From [Actinomadura] parvosata subsp. kistnae (GTDB lineage Bacteria > Actinomycetota > Actinomycetes > Streptosporangiales > Streptosporangiaceae): 64,000 nucleotides of DNA. Shown in pieces: positions 8,399 to 16,427 of the stretch (position 1 is its first letter; each line of letters begins with the position of its first letter). Position numbers and translations under genes: made by a program. Under the pieces are notes generated by a model. That model had not been told where the DNA came from. It was given only the letters and a program-made list of their open reading frames with translations, and did no database searches. The stretch is taken from assembly GCF_900323885.1 (NCBI RefSeq), contig NZ_OOHJ01000015.1, forward strand, positions 992,001-1,056,000, read 5' to 3'.

Positions 8399-10024
8399 TC
8401 ACCTCAGGAGCGTCCGCAGCCGCCACGTGTCGTTGGGGCTCCACCCTGGGGGCGCCGCCACGGCCGCCCAGCCGTCCACGATGTTGGCGCCGTACCGGTG
8501 GCCGTGGCCGGGCGGCACGTCGAGGGCGCTGGTCATGTCCACCAGCACCTGCCAGAACGTCACCAGCGGGAACCAGTTCATCTGCGGGTTCACGCCCGGC
8601 CCGCGCGCCCCCTCCAGCCACGACGGCCGGTGGTAGATCAGCCGGGGCGACCACCACACGACGGGGTCGGAGGCGTTCTGCAGGTAGACCACGCGCGGGC
8701 GCGGCCACGGGCCGCCGGGCCGGTGCAGGTCGGCGGGATGCTGGGCGAACCTGGCCGTCCTGCCGTCCTGGAAGACGGGCCGCCACACGGGGCTGCCGCG
8801 GTCGCGGCCGCTGGTGAGGCGGTGCCAGATGGGGTTGGCGTTCGGCGGGCCGACGAACACCGCGCCGTCGGCCCGCGCCACCAGGTCCGCCAGGCCGCGG
8901 AAGGCCTGCTCCAGTTCGTACGAGCCGAGGCTCTCGCCCGACAGCAGCAGCTTCGGCCGCGCCCCGGCGGGCAGCCGCGCCCACCGCGCGCGCACCGCCT
9001 CGAACAGCGCCCGCCCCGCCGCCGCCGCCTTCTCCCTGTCGACCAGGAACGACACCCAGCTCGGCAGGTACGAGTACTGCATGGCGACCATCGCGGAGCG
9101 GCCGTTGTACATGTACTCCAGGGTGTCGGCGATGTGCGGGTCCACCCAGCCGGTGCCCGTGGTGCCGAGCACGGCCAGCACCGGCCGGCCGAACGCGCCG
9201 GTGCGTTCCAGCTCCCGCACGGCCAGCGCCGCCTGGGCCGCCGGCGATGCCGCGCTGTCAAGACCGATGTAAACCCTGATCGGCTCGACGGCGGGCCGCC
9301 CCGAGAAGGCCCGCAGCCGCGCCGGCGTCGCCGCCGTGCCGGTGAAGCGGCGCCCCTCCCGCCCCAGCGACTCCCAGCTCACCAGCGACCGCGGCCCGCC
9401 CGACACGAACGCCGACACCGGCCGGCGCACGCCCGGATGCGTGCCCTCGTTCGCGACGGACGAGATGTCGCTCATCCGCGCCACGAACCCGTTGAACAGC
9501 ACGTCGTTCGCGAACACCCCCACCAGCAGGGCGACGACCACCACCCCGAGGGCGTGGCCGAGGTAGGCGGGCACGTACCGGTCGAGCCAGGTGATCAGCT
9601 TGCGGCCCCCGAGGCGTACGAGACGGGCGGCCAGCAGCGCCGCGGCGAACAGGACGGCCGCCACGGCCAGGATCACCGGCGGGAACCACTCGATCCGCGT
9701 GTCCATCCCCATGAGCGCCCGCAGGTCGCGCTGCCAGTCGAGGCTGTACCACAGCGCCACCACCGCCAGCGCGGCACACCCGCCCAGCATGACCTGCCAC
9801 GCGGCCCGCCGCCCCCGCTCGGGCAGCCTGATCACCGTACGGCACAGCGCCCCCGCCGCCGCGCCCACCGCGTACCCGAGAATGCCGGTGACCGCGCCCA
9901 TCACCCCCTGGTACAGCCAGGTGCGCGGCAGCAGCGACGGCGTCAGCGAGGCGCAGGCGAACAGCGTGGCCAGCAGCGTCCCCCCGAACCCGAGCCGCCG
10001 CCGCACCACCCTTTCCATGAACAC
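8399..10024 (-). CDS. Alpha/beta-hydrolase family membrane protein (Abhydrolase_9)
   Basis: A 541-residue protein with an N-terminal membrane half (about four to five helices: LLATLFACASL, VMGAVTGILGYAVG, VMLGGCAALAVVALW, PVILAVAAVLFAAALLA and ALGVVVVALLVGVFAND) and a C-terminal alpha/beta-hydrolase domain from about residue 205. LSGESLGSYE supplies the nucleophile elbow at S365, with ASDPVVWW and HGHRYG candidates for the acid and histidine. The family is widespread in actinobacteria, and its members are annotated only as putative membrane-bound esterases or lipid hydrolases. The substrate is unknown. It lies convergent to the transporter and divergent from the methyltransferase gene, so it is a separate transcription unit. 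The ATG at 10024 (MFMERVV) is used; ATG 10018 is equally possible. Confidence 0.82.
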   Translation of the reverse strand: MFMERVVRRRLGFGGTLLATLFACASLTPSLLPRTWLYQGVMGAVTGILGYAVGAAAGALCRTVIRLPERGRRAAWQVMLGGCAALAVVALWYSLDWQRDLRALMGMDTRIEWFPPVILAVAAVLFAAALLAARLVRLGGRKLITWLDRYVPAYLGHALGVVVVALLVGVFANDVLFNGFVARMSDISSVANEGTHPGVRRPVSAFVSGGPRSLVSWESLGREGRRFTGTAATPARLRAFSGRPAVEPIRVYIGLDSAASPAAQAALAVRELERTGAFGRPVLAVLGTTGTGWVDPHIADTLEYMYNGRSAMVAMQYSYLPSWVSFLVDREKAAAAGRALFEAVRARWARLPAGARPKLLLSGESLGSYELEQAFRGLADLVARADGAVFVGPPNANPIWHRLTSGRDRGSPVWRPVFQDGRTARFAQHPADLHRPGGPWPRPRVVYLQNASDPVVWWSPRLIYHRPSWLEGARGPGVNPQMNWFPLVTFWQVLVDMTSALDVPPGHGHRYGANIVDGWAAVAAPPGWSPNDTWRLRTLLR

Positions 10025-10076
10025 CCAGCGTAATGGATCAAGTCCGATAAGTGGTCATCCGGGTAGGGGCACTAAG

Positions 10077-11336
10077 GTGTCGGATGTGGAACAGGCATCG
10101 CTCGAGCTGACGGTAGGTCCGGTCGCCCATGGCGGCTGGTGTGTGGCGCGCCATGAAGGGCGCGTGGTGTTCGTACGGCACGCCCTGCCGGGGGAGCGGG
10201 TCATCGCCGACGTCACCGAGGAGACCTCCCGTTTCCTCCGGGCCGACGCCGTCGAGATCCTTGAGGCATCCCCCGACCGGGTCGTCCCGCCGTGCCCGTA
10301 CGCGGGCCCAGGCCGCTGCGGCGGCTGCGACTGGCAGCACGCCACGCTGGAGGCGCAGCGCCGCCTCAAGGGGCAGGTCGTGGCCGAGCAGCTGCGCCGC
10401 CTGGCGGGCATCGAACGCGAGGTCGTCGTCGAGGAGGTGCCCGGGGCCAAGGACGGGCTCGGCTGGCGCACCCGCGTGCAGTTCGCCGCCACGCCCGCCG
10501 GGGAGCTCGGCTTCCGCCGGCACCGCTCCCACGACATCGAGGTCGTCGACGCCTGCCTCATCGCCCACCCCGAGGTGGAGGCGGCCGGCGTCGAGGAGCA
10601 CACGTGGCAGGGCGCCGCCGGCGTCGAGGTCATCGCCTCCTCAGGCGGCGATCGCGCCGTCGTCGTGCGGCCCCGCCCCCGGCGCAGCGTCACCGTCCCC
10701 GACCTCGAAGCGCCCGCCTCCATCCTCCTCGACCAGGGCAAGGGCCGCACCGTGCCGCGCCGCGGCTCCGGCGTCCTGCACGAGCAGGTCGGCGACCGCG
10801 AGTTCCGCGTCGCCGGCAGCGGCTTCTGGCAGGTGCACCCCGGCGCCGCCGAGACGCTCCTCGACGCGGTGCTCGCCTACGCCGCCCCCGAGCCCGGCGA
10901 ATGGGCCCTCGACCTCTACTGCGGCGTCGGCCTCTTCGCCGCCGGCCTCGCCGAGATCGTCGGCCCCGAAGGCGCCGTGTTCGGCCTCGAATCGGAGGCC
11001 GCCGCCGTCCGCGACGCCCGCGCCAACCTCCGCGACCTCCCCCAGGCCCGCATCGAACGCGGCCGCGTGGAGGAAGCCCTGGATCGCTTCCAGATCGAAC
11101 GCGCGGACATCGTCGTCGTCGACCCACCCCGGGCGGGCCTCGGCCGTGACGTCGTGGAGCGTATCGCCTCCCTGGACGCCCTCCGCATCGTCTACGTCTC
11201 CTGCGACCCGGCCACCCTGGCCCGCGACCTGGCCTGGTTCAGAGACCACGGCTACGCGATGTCCGACCTGAGAGCCTTCGACGCCTTCCCGATGACCCAC
11301 CATGTGGAGTGCGTGGCCCTCCTGGCGAGGCCGTAA
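10077..11336 (+). CDS. TrmA/RlmD-type class I SAM-dependent RNA methyltransferase
   Basis: This 419-residue enzyme should methylate C5 of a uridine in tRNA or 23S rRNA. Residues 5-60 resemble a TRAM RNA-binding domain (LELTVGPVAHGGWCVARHEG). C73, C81, C84 and C160 form the Cx7CxxC...C pattern that binds a [4Fe-4S] cluster in RlmC/RlmD. The SAM domain shows LDLYCGVGLFAAGLA, DPPRAGL and the catalytic VSCDPATLARD (nucleophile about C376). Start GTG 10077 has AGGGG eight bases upstream; the open frame extends further left only because GC-rich DNA lacks stops. The gene product matches the position of Rv2689c, beside the APC/ceoB/ceoC set. The exact target base cannot be assigned from sequence alone. 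The stop is followed at once by a hairpin repeat shared with the ceoC 3' end. Confidence 0.9.
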   Translation: MSDVEQASLELTVGPVAHGGWCVARHEGRVVFVRHALPGERVIADVTEETSRFLRADAVEILEASPDRVVPPCPYAGPGRCGGCDWQHATLEAQRRLKGQVVAEQLRRLAGIEREVVVEEVPGAKDGLGWRTRVQFAATPAGELGFRRHRSHDIEVVDACLIAHPEVEAAGVEEHTWQGAAGVEVIASSGGDRAVVVRPRPRRSVTVPDLEAPASILLDQGKGRTVPRRGSGVLHEQVGDREFRVAGSGFWQVHPGAAETLLDAVLAYAAPEPGEWALDLYCGVGLFAAGLAEIVGPEGAVFGLESEAAAVRDARANLRDLPQARIERGRVEEALDRFQIERADIVVVDPPRAGLGRDVVERIASLDALRIVYVSCDPATLARDLAWFRDHGYAMSDLRAFDAFPMTHHVECVALLARP

Positions 11337-11382
11337 CCCACCCGAATCCCGTTCCCGGGGTGGGCCGCCGGCAGCCCACCCC
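11337..11382 (+). repeat. 3'-end hairpin element, third copy
   Basis: Starting at the methyltransferase stop codon, CCCACCCGAATCCCG is the exact reverse complement of 4892-4906 beside ceoC. It continues with GGGGTGGGC (11357-11365) facing GCCCACCCC (11374-11382), a 9-bp stem with an 8-base loop. The shared layout (opening 15-mer, then stem, placed directly after a stop codon) marks a dispersed element that probably also acts as a terminator. There is no U-tract. Confidence 0.6.
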
Positions 11383-11451
11383 TCCACGGGGCCGGGATGG
11401 CGTGCGCCGGCGCCGCACGGACGGCGACCGCCAGGACCACCGCCGACCGGT

Positions 11452-12227
11452 TCAGGAGACCTTGGAGGAGGGAGCCACCCAGGTGTTGCAGGAGGCGGGG
11501 TCGGCGGTGCGGAACCCGGCCTTGACCCACTGCTTGATGCTGGCGGCCTTGCCGTACTCGGCGGTGTCGCCGTGGTAGGACGACTCGACCCTCTTCCAGT
11601 CCCGCGCGGTCTTGCCCGGCAGCGGCCAGACGCTCTTCATGAAGGCCGCGCCCAGGCACTCGACCTGCTGGTACATGCGCCGTCTCTGCTCAAGGTGCTC
11701 GGCCTTGCTGCCGGCCCTGAGGTCCTCGCTCGCGTCGTAGAGGCCGGCGAGCTTCTGTACGTGGTAGCCGTACATGACGGCGGTCGTGTTGAACAGGTCG
11801 AGGTCGGGCGGCCCGAGGAGCCAGGACTTGCCGATCTTGAAGGAGAGCGTGCGGTCCCAGTCGCAGTACCACACCTCGGACGACTCGATCGTCTCGCCGT
11901 CCTCGGATCCGCAGTAGTTCTTGGGCAGGCTGGTCACGTACCGTACCTTGACCGGCTCATAGGGCAGGCCGGCCTTCTTCAGGTGCCGGCCCCACGTGCT
12001 CTCCAGGCAGCGCAGGGCCTCGTTGATGTACGTGCGGGCCTCGGTGGGCGTCACGGGCTCGGCCGGCAGGTCGTCGCAGGTCGTCGTGGGCAGCGGACCG
12101 GCCTGGTATAACGCGTTCTTGACCAGCACCGGGTTCTTCACGGGATAAGCCGAGGCGTGCGGGGCCGCCGCGACGGTCAGGGGGCGGCGAGGGCGCAGGC
12201 GAGTGCCGCGATCTTCAGGGGTTTCAT
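11452..12227 (-). CDS. Exported metallopeptidase homologue with lost zinc motif; signal peptide split by a frameshift
   Basis: The main open frame (GTG 12141 to 11452, 229 residues) resembles actinobacterial putative neutral zinc metallopeptidases. Shared features are an early CLESTWGRHLKKAGLPYEP region, paired cysteines, and the downstream EQRRRMYQQVECLGAAF segment. Where the family has HEYGHHVQ, this protein has VMYGYHVQ: the first His, the Glu and the next His are gone, so it should be catalytically inactive. Upstream, ATG 12227 opens a signal peptide MKPLKIAALACALAAP that meets a stop. Adding one base to the G run at 12180-12184 would join it to LTVAAAPHASA and then to this frame, making a normal 27-residue export signal with ASA cleavage. 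Either the sequence lacks one base or export has been lost. Confidence 0.65.
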
Positions 12228-12350
12228 GAGGGGTGACAATAGGGCTTGCGGGGTTGGAGCGCTACATGTCGCCCGTGCGGCGCGGGAGCCGCGGCCGGCC
12301 TGAAAGAGGTGCGCCGGCCCTGCTCGTGAGACTCGGCCTCGGCGCCCTCG

Positions 12351-12983
12351 TCAGAGGTAGGCGTTGCTGTGCAGGCCCGGAGGTGAAGAGCCGGCCTGAG
12401 GCGTGGCGGCCGGGCCGCGCGCGCCGCTCGTACCACCGCCGGACGTACCCGAGCGCAACGCCTGGTACTGCTGCACGAGGTTGGCCCGGTGCAGGCTCAG
12501 CGCCACCTGCACGCCGTGCGACAGCCCCTCCAGCCAGCCCAGCAGCTGGGCGTGGACGACGCGCAGCTCGGCGCGGGTCGGCCGGGCGTCCAGGGACGGG
12601 CGCAGGCGGTGCAGTTCCTGGCGCAGCTCCGGAGGCAGGATGCCGGCGATCTCCTCGGCGATCCGGTCGTACAGGACGGCGAGGCGCGCCTGCGCGTTCT
12701 CGTCCAGCGTCATCTCGCGCAGCTCGGCGCACAGCTGCCGGATCATCACCCCGAGGCGGACCAGCTTGTCCTGCCGGGCCATCGCGGCCAGCTCCGCCGA
12801 GGGCCAGGCGTTCTTCCGCGCTGACGGCTCCGGAGGAGAAGGCTGGGACGGCTCCGAAGGAGGGAGCTGGGACGCCCCGGACGCTCCCCCTCCAGCGGCC
12901 TGCTCGCCGTGCTCGACGACGAGCAGGCCCGACGGTGACCGCCTGATCCGCGGCTCCCCTTGGTGCGCGCTGTTCATCGGCAT
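12351..12983 (-). CDS. bpa: Bacterial proteasome activator Bpa
   Basis: A 210-residue protein matching Bpa/PafE (Rv3780), the ATP-independent ring that opens the 20S proteasome gate and feeds it unfolded proteins. The helical core (residues 70-180) carries VRLGVMIRQLCAELREM, LPPELRQELHRL and AQLLGWLEGLSHGVQVAL, all characteristic. The last residues NAYL preserve the C-terminal Tyr-Leu that docks into the proteasome pockets (GQYL in mycobacteria). The N-terminal 65 residues are a disordered Pro/Ser-rich tail longer than usual. GGAGGAG lies just before ATG 12983, and ATG 12977 is an alternative start. In Mycobacterium Bpa promotes degradation of the heat-shock repressor HspR, which fits the chaperone and protease genes across the divergent promoter. 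The proteasome genes themselves are not in the window. Confidence 0.88.
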   Translation of the reverse strand: MPMNSAHQGEPRIRRSPSGLLVVEHGEQAAGGGASGASQLPPSEPSQPSPPEPSARKNAWPSAELAAMARQDKLVRLGVMIRQLCAELREMTLDENAQARLAVLYDRIAEEIAGILPPELRQELHRLRPSLDARPTRAELRVVHAQLLGWLEGLSHGVQVALSLHRANLVQQYQALRSGTSGGGTSGARGPAATPQAGSSPPGLHSNAYL

Positions 12984-13038
12984 GCTCCTCCTTTCGCGAC
13001 GTCGAGCGCTCGGCCCGGCCCCCGGCGGTGCAGCGGCG

Positions 13039-13299
13039 TCACCGGGTGGCGGCGTGGGTCAGGTCCGTGCCGGACCGCTGCGGGGCGGTCCCGGTCTCGT
13101 GCTGCCGTACGTGCTGCCGCCATCCCCATGCGGCGGTCGCGGCGGCGAGCCTGCGCCCGGGCCGGTAGCCCACGGAGTCGAAGAACCCGGCGGTGCCGGC
13201 GAGGCCGTGGCCGCCGAACCAGCCGAACAGCTTCTGTGCGCCGTGCGCGGCCGGCAGCGCACCCAGCGCGACGCGCAGGATCAGCAGACCGATGTCCAT
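13039..13299 (-). pseudogene. Truncated DoxX-family membrane protein
   Basis: From ATG 13299, preceded by the strong site GAGGAGG, the frame reads the standard opening of a DoxX protein (MDIGLLILRVALG, HGAQKLFGWFGGHGL, GTAGFFDSVGYRPGRR) for about 55 residues. It then runs into 30 unrelated polar residues and stops. Normal DoxX proteins are about 130-170 residues with four helices; here only the first helix region survives. No other frame downstream restores the family, so this is a real truncation and not a one-base slip. It is the first gene of a minus-strand pair with bpa, 55 bases away. The product may still be made but is unlikely to be a working quinone-oxidoreductase-type membrane subunit. 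Confidence 0.7.
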
Positions 13300-13350
13300 G
13301 CAGGTCCTCCTCGGCGCGGAAGAACGAGCGGGAGACAGAGCACAGGTTGC

Positions 13351-13394
13351 ACTTGACACGTTAACAAACCTGTAAATCCATGCAAGTTTACTAT
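13351..13394. promoter_or_regulatory. AT-rich divergent promoter between doxX/bpa and htpX/hsp20
   Basis: A short AT-rich island contains TTGACA (13353-13358), the palindrome GTTAAC (13360-13365), an ACTTG/CAAGT inverted pair (13351-13355 and 13383-13387) and TACTAT (13389-13394), a TANNNT -10 box for the plus strand. It lies between the divergent start regions. No clear HspR box (CTTGAGT-N7-ACTCAAG) is visible. Confidence 0.4.
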
Positions 13395-13497
13395 GAAAGA
13401 AGTAACAAGAACGTCCGGAATGACCAGATCTGGCGGTTTGTCACGCCAGACGGCCCCGCTTCAAGGCGCACCTGAAGAGCGAACGGAGGTGACCAGC

Positions 13498-14393
13498 GTG
13501 CGCCGCCTCGCCAACACCCTCAAGACCGCCGCCCTGCTCGGTCTGCTGACCGCCATCGTCCTGACGCTGGGCTACTGGATCGGCGGGCAAGCCGGGCTCC
13601 TCGCGGCTCTCGCCCTGTCACTGGGCCTCAACGTCGCGACCTGGCTCTTCTCCGACCGGCTGGCGCTGCGCGCGATGCGGGCCCGGCCCTGAGCCGCTCC
13701 GAGGCTCCCGGCGTGCACGCCATGGTGGCCGGCCTCGCCGCCGCGGCCGGTCAACCCATGCCCAGGCTGTACGTGAGCCCCGTGCGCCAGCCGAACGCGT
13801 TCGCCACCGGCCGCGGCCCGCAGCACGCCGCCGTGTGCGTCACCGAGGGACTGCTCGACCTGCTGAGCCCCCGCGAGCTGCGGGCCGTGCTCGGCCACGA
13901 GCTGGCCCACGTCCACAACCGCGACATTCTCCTCTCCAGCGTCGCGGCGACCCTGGCGGGCGGCCTGACCATGCTCGCCGACCTCGCCTGGCTCCTCCCC
14001 CTCGGCCCGGACGGCGACGACGGCGACGAGTCGTCCCCCGGGCCGCTGGGATGGCTGGCCATGCTCGTCCTCGGATCGCTGGCGGCCACGCTGATCCAGC
14101 TCGCGGTGAGCCGGACGAGGGAGTTCGCCGCCGACGACGAGGGCGCCGCCCTCACCGGCGACCCGCTCTCCCTCGCCGACGCCCTGGAGAAGATCCACGC
14201 CTGGACGCGCCGGCTGCCCCTGCCTGCCACCGGGGACGTGCCCGCCGCCGCCCACCTGATGATCGCCAATCCGCTGAGCGGCCACGGGCTCGCCGCCCTG
14301 TTCTCCACTCATCCGCCGCTCTACCAGCGGGTGGCCCGGCTGCACATGCTCTCGGCCGCCGCCTCTCCGAACGTACGAAAAGTCTACAACTGA
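13498..14393 (+). pseudogene. htpX: HtpX-family M48 metalloprotease, frameshifted
   Basis: Two adjacent frames together make a normal-length (about 298 residues) membrane protease that degrades damaged membrane proteins. The first, from GTG 13498 (behind GGAGGTGA), encodes two helices and ends ALRAMRARP followed by TGA at 13690. The second continues as SEAPGVHAMVAGLAAAAGQ and carries the zinc site GHELAHVHNRD, further helices and the later glutamate (TREFAADDEGA). Adding one C at 13687-13689 (CCC to CCCC) would read RPLSRSEAPGVH, which is what the family shows, so a single missing base explains the break. As written, the catalytic half lacks its membrane anchor. It faces bpa across a shared promoter region and precedes hsp20. 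Confidence 0.82.
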
Positions 14394-14475
14394 AGTTTGA
14401 GGTTTCCTGCGCACGGAGGTATAAAGAAGGTGACGGCGTCATGTCAGCACAGAGCCTGACCAGGAGGTGATGACG

Positions 14476-14904
14476 ATGCTGCTGACGTCGATCGATCCGC
14501 TCCTTCAGGAAGCCGAGCGGCAGTTCGGACAGCTCGCCGCGATCGCCGGCCGCGACCAGGCCATGCCCATGGACGGGCTGCGCCGCCACGACGACCTGCT
14601 GCTGCGCTTCGACATCCCGGGCGTCGACCCCGACTCGATCGAGGTGAGCGTCGACCGCGGCGTGCTGTCGGTCAGCGCCACCCGCGAGGAGGAGCACGGC
14701 GAGGACGAGCGGCTGTTCGTCCAGGAGCGCCCCATGGGCAGCTTCACCCGGCGCGTCTATCTGCCCGAGCACCTCGACACCGAGCACGTCGAGGCCGCCT
14801 ACGACAACGGCGTGCTCACCCTCCGGATCCCGACCGTGGAGACCGCCAAGCCCCGCACCGTCGAGATCAGGACCGGCGAGCAGGCCAAGGCCATCAACGG
14901 CTGA
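14476..14904 (+). CDS. Hsp20/alpha-crystallin small heat-shock protein
   Basis: A small ATP-independent holdase that keeps unfolding proteins soluble. The alpha-crystallin domain spans about residues 38-130: DLLLRFDIPGVDPDSIEVSVDRGVLSVSA is the first half, GSFTRRVYLPEHLD the central strand and AAYDNGVLTLRIP the conserved closing motif. Three in-frame starts lie together (GTG 14467, ATG 14470, ATG 14476). AGGAGG at 14462-14467 has proper spacing only for ATG 14476, which is chosen here. It lies about 80 bases after htpX on the same strand and is followed by a strong hairpin. The neighbours (bpa, htpX) suggest induction under heat or envelope stress. Confidence 0.92.
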   Translation: MLLTSIDPLLQEAERQFGQLAAIAGRDQAMPMDGLRRHDDLLLRFDIPGVDPDSIEVSVDRGVLSVSATREEEHGEDERLFVQERPMGSFTRRVYLPEHLDTEHVEAAYDNGVLTLRIPTVETAKPRTVEIRTGEQAKAING

Positions 14905-14910
14905 CGCCGG

Positions 14911-14949
14911 CGGCGAGCACGGCTCCCCTCGCGGGGGCCGTGCTCGCCG
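14911..14949 (+). terminator. Hairpin terminator after hsp20
   Basis: CGGCGAGCACGGC (14911-14923) and GCCGTGCTCGCCG (14937-14949) form a perfect 13-bp stem with a 13-base loop, seven bases after the hsp20 stop. There is no U-tract, as is common in high-GC actinomycetes. Confidence 0.8.
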
Positions 14950-14992
14950 CCCCCGACCGTGACCCTCGGAGCCGCGAGGAGGTGCCCCCACG

Positions 14993-15277
14993 ATGTACGC
15001 CCCCGCCCCCGTCCCCTCACGAGAGAGGAACGTGGTGGCACGACTGTCCCCTGCCCCGGTCCTCGGCACGCCACCGGGCTCGTTCCTGCCCGGCGTCCAG
15101 GCGACCCGCGCGACCAGCCACGACGGCCGCATCACGAAGATCACCGCCCTGGCGCACGCCGCGCCGGGCAAGCCCGACGGCGAAGTGGACTGCCGCCCGC
15201 TACGTCCGTTCTGGCAGCAACCGGAGCCGGCGTGGCGCGAACCCTGGAACGACTCCCCACCCGCCCGCCACCACTGA
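14993..15277 (+). CDS. Hypothetical small protein
   Basis: A 94-residue ORF beginning at ATG 14993, nine bases after a strong GAGGAGGTG ribosome site. Codon third positions are almost all G or C, so it behaves like a real gene although no family is recognised. The product is proline-rich and hydrophilic, without a membrane segment or signal peptide, and has one cysteine. An internal GTG at 15032 behind GAGAGAGG is a second possible start. It sits after the hsp20 terminator, so it should have its own promoter. Confidence 0.5.
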   Translation: MYAPAPVPSRERNVVARLSPAPVLGTPPGSFLPGVQATRATSHDGRITKITALAHAAPGKPDGEVDCRPLRPFWQQPEPAWREPWNDSPPARHH

Positions 15278-15348
15278 GGAGGCCTGTACCCGCACCCACC
15301 CCACCCCGCTCCCCGCCTGCCTTACACTCACGCCCATGACCCCCGGCC

Positions 15349-16215
15349 ATGATCAAGCTGAACGATGGCACCCGGCTACGCACCTGGACCACCGGCTCAG
15401 CCCTGTCACCCCGCACCCCCGTGGTCATGCTGCACGGCGGCCCAGGCGTCCCCGACTACCTGGCCCCGGTCGCGGCCCTCATCGACGACCTGTGCCTGGT
15501 CCACCGCTACGACCAGCGCGGAACCGGCGGATCCCGCTGGGAGGGCGAGCACACGGTCGCCCGCCACGTCGAGGATCTGGCCTCGCTGCTCGACACATGG
15601 GGCCACGACCGGGCCGTCCTGATAGGCCACTCGTTCGGCACCACCCTGGCCGCCTATTTCCTGCTGGCCCACCCCGAGCGCGTGGCCGGCCTGATCCAGA
15701 TCGCCGGACCTTTCCTGGGCCCCTGGCGGGACGCCGACCGAGCCACCCAACGAGCCCGCCGTACGGACGAGCAGCAGGCCAGGCTCGCCGAACTCGAAGC
15801 CCTCGGCTCGCGCACGGACGCCGAGGAGATCGAGTACCTGACACTGTCGTGGTCCACCGACCACGCGGACCGGAACCAGGCATGGGCGTGGGCCCTGGAA
15901 TCAGCCCGCACGCTACGCCCCATCAACTACACGATGAACAGCCGCCTCAACGCGGCGGCCAAGGCCGACCCCCTCGAATCCCATATGGACGAGCTCCGCG
16001 AGCGCCTCCCGCCGGGCGCGGTGATCATCGGCGGCGCCGGCGACAGCCGCCCCGCCGACGCCCTGCGACGTGCCGCACGCGACCTGGCCTGCGAGGTGGT
16101 CATCATCCCGAACGCGGGACACAACCCCTGGCTGGAGGCCCCGGACCAGTTCGGCACCGCACTCCGCACCGCAGTGCAGAACCAGCCGCCCGCCACGTCA
16201 CCCTTCCCCGGCTAG
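15349..16215 (+). CDS. Alpha/beta hydrolase, proline iminopeptidase-like (S33)
   Basis: A 288-residue soluble hydrolase. HGGPG at residues 29-33 forms the oxyanion-hole motif typical of prolyl iminopeptidases, DQRGTGGS follows, and GHSFG gives the nucleophile S95. GGAGDSRPA and NAGHNPWLE near the C-terminus supply the acid and the histidine, and the helical lid (residues 130-210) is of the S33 type. It probably removes N-terminal proline or hydrolyses a small ester or amide; the family is too broad for a substrate. The start at ATG 15349 has no clear ribosome site, and an upstream ATG at 15336 is out of frame. The gene stands alone. Confidence 0.8.
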   Translation: MIKLNDGTRLRTWTTGSALSPRTPVVMLHGGPGVPDYLAPVAALIDDLCLVHRYDQRGTGGSRWEGEHTVARHVEDLASLLDTWGHDRAVLIGHSFGTTLAAYFLLAHPERVAGLIQIAGPFLGPWRDADRATQRARRTDEQQARLAELEALGSRTDAEEIEYLTLSWSTDHADRNQAWAWALESARTLRPINYTMNSRLNAAAKADPLESHMDELRERLPPGAVIIGGAGDSRPADALRRAARDLACEVVIIPNAGHNPWLEAPDQFGTALRTAVQNQPPATSPFPG

Positions 16216-16387
16216 AGCGGCGAAACACCGATAGACCTGCCCCTCGATGCTCACACCTCGGGGCCCTCCTCCGTAAGCAACTGCCGCCGCCGCCTGACCT
16301 CGGCGATCAGCCGCGGGACGTCCCGGCGAGCGCACCCGCACAAACAGCAGAAAGGCGCCCGCGTCCCACCCCTCGCACGCTCTAAGG

Positions 16388-16403
16388 TGCTAGCGACCTA
16401 GCA
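16388..16403. promoter_or_regulatory. Palindrome upstream of the HipA-like/DUF3037 pair
   Basis: TGCTAG (16388-16393) and CTAGCA (16398-16403) form a perfect 6-bp inverted repeat around CGAC, 25 bases before the GTG start of the kinase gene. CTAG is a scarce tetramer in such genomes, so two in one site is unusual. It would suit an operator for autoregulation. Confidence 0.45.
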
Positions 16404-16427
16404 GCATGCCGAGAGAGAGAGGCGCTC

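Noticed and set aside
12351..13356. Plus-strand Arg/Ser-rich frames over bpa and doxX
   Set aside because: These are antisense shadows; the minus strand carries the recognised Bpa and DoxX sequences with good ribosome sites.
13351..13394. HspR (HAIR) box in the heat-shock cluster
   Set aside because: The consensus CTTGAGT-N7-ACTCAAG is not present; only partial CTTGA-like matches occur.
16251..16350. Minus-strand fragment ending VPRLIAEVRRRRQLLTEEGPEV with a cysteine cluster before it
   Set aside because: It reads like the end of a small protein, but the frame has a stop upstream and no usable start codon, so it is at most a remnant.
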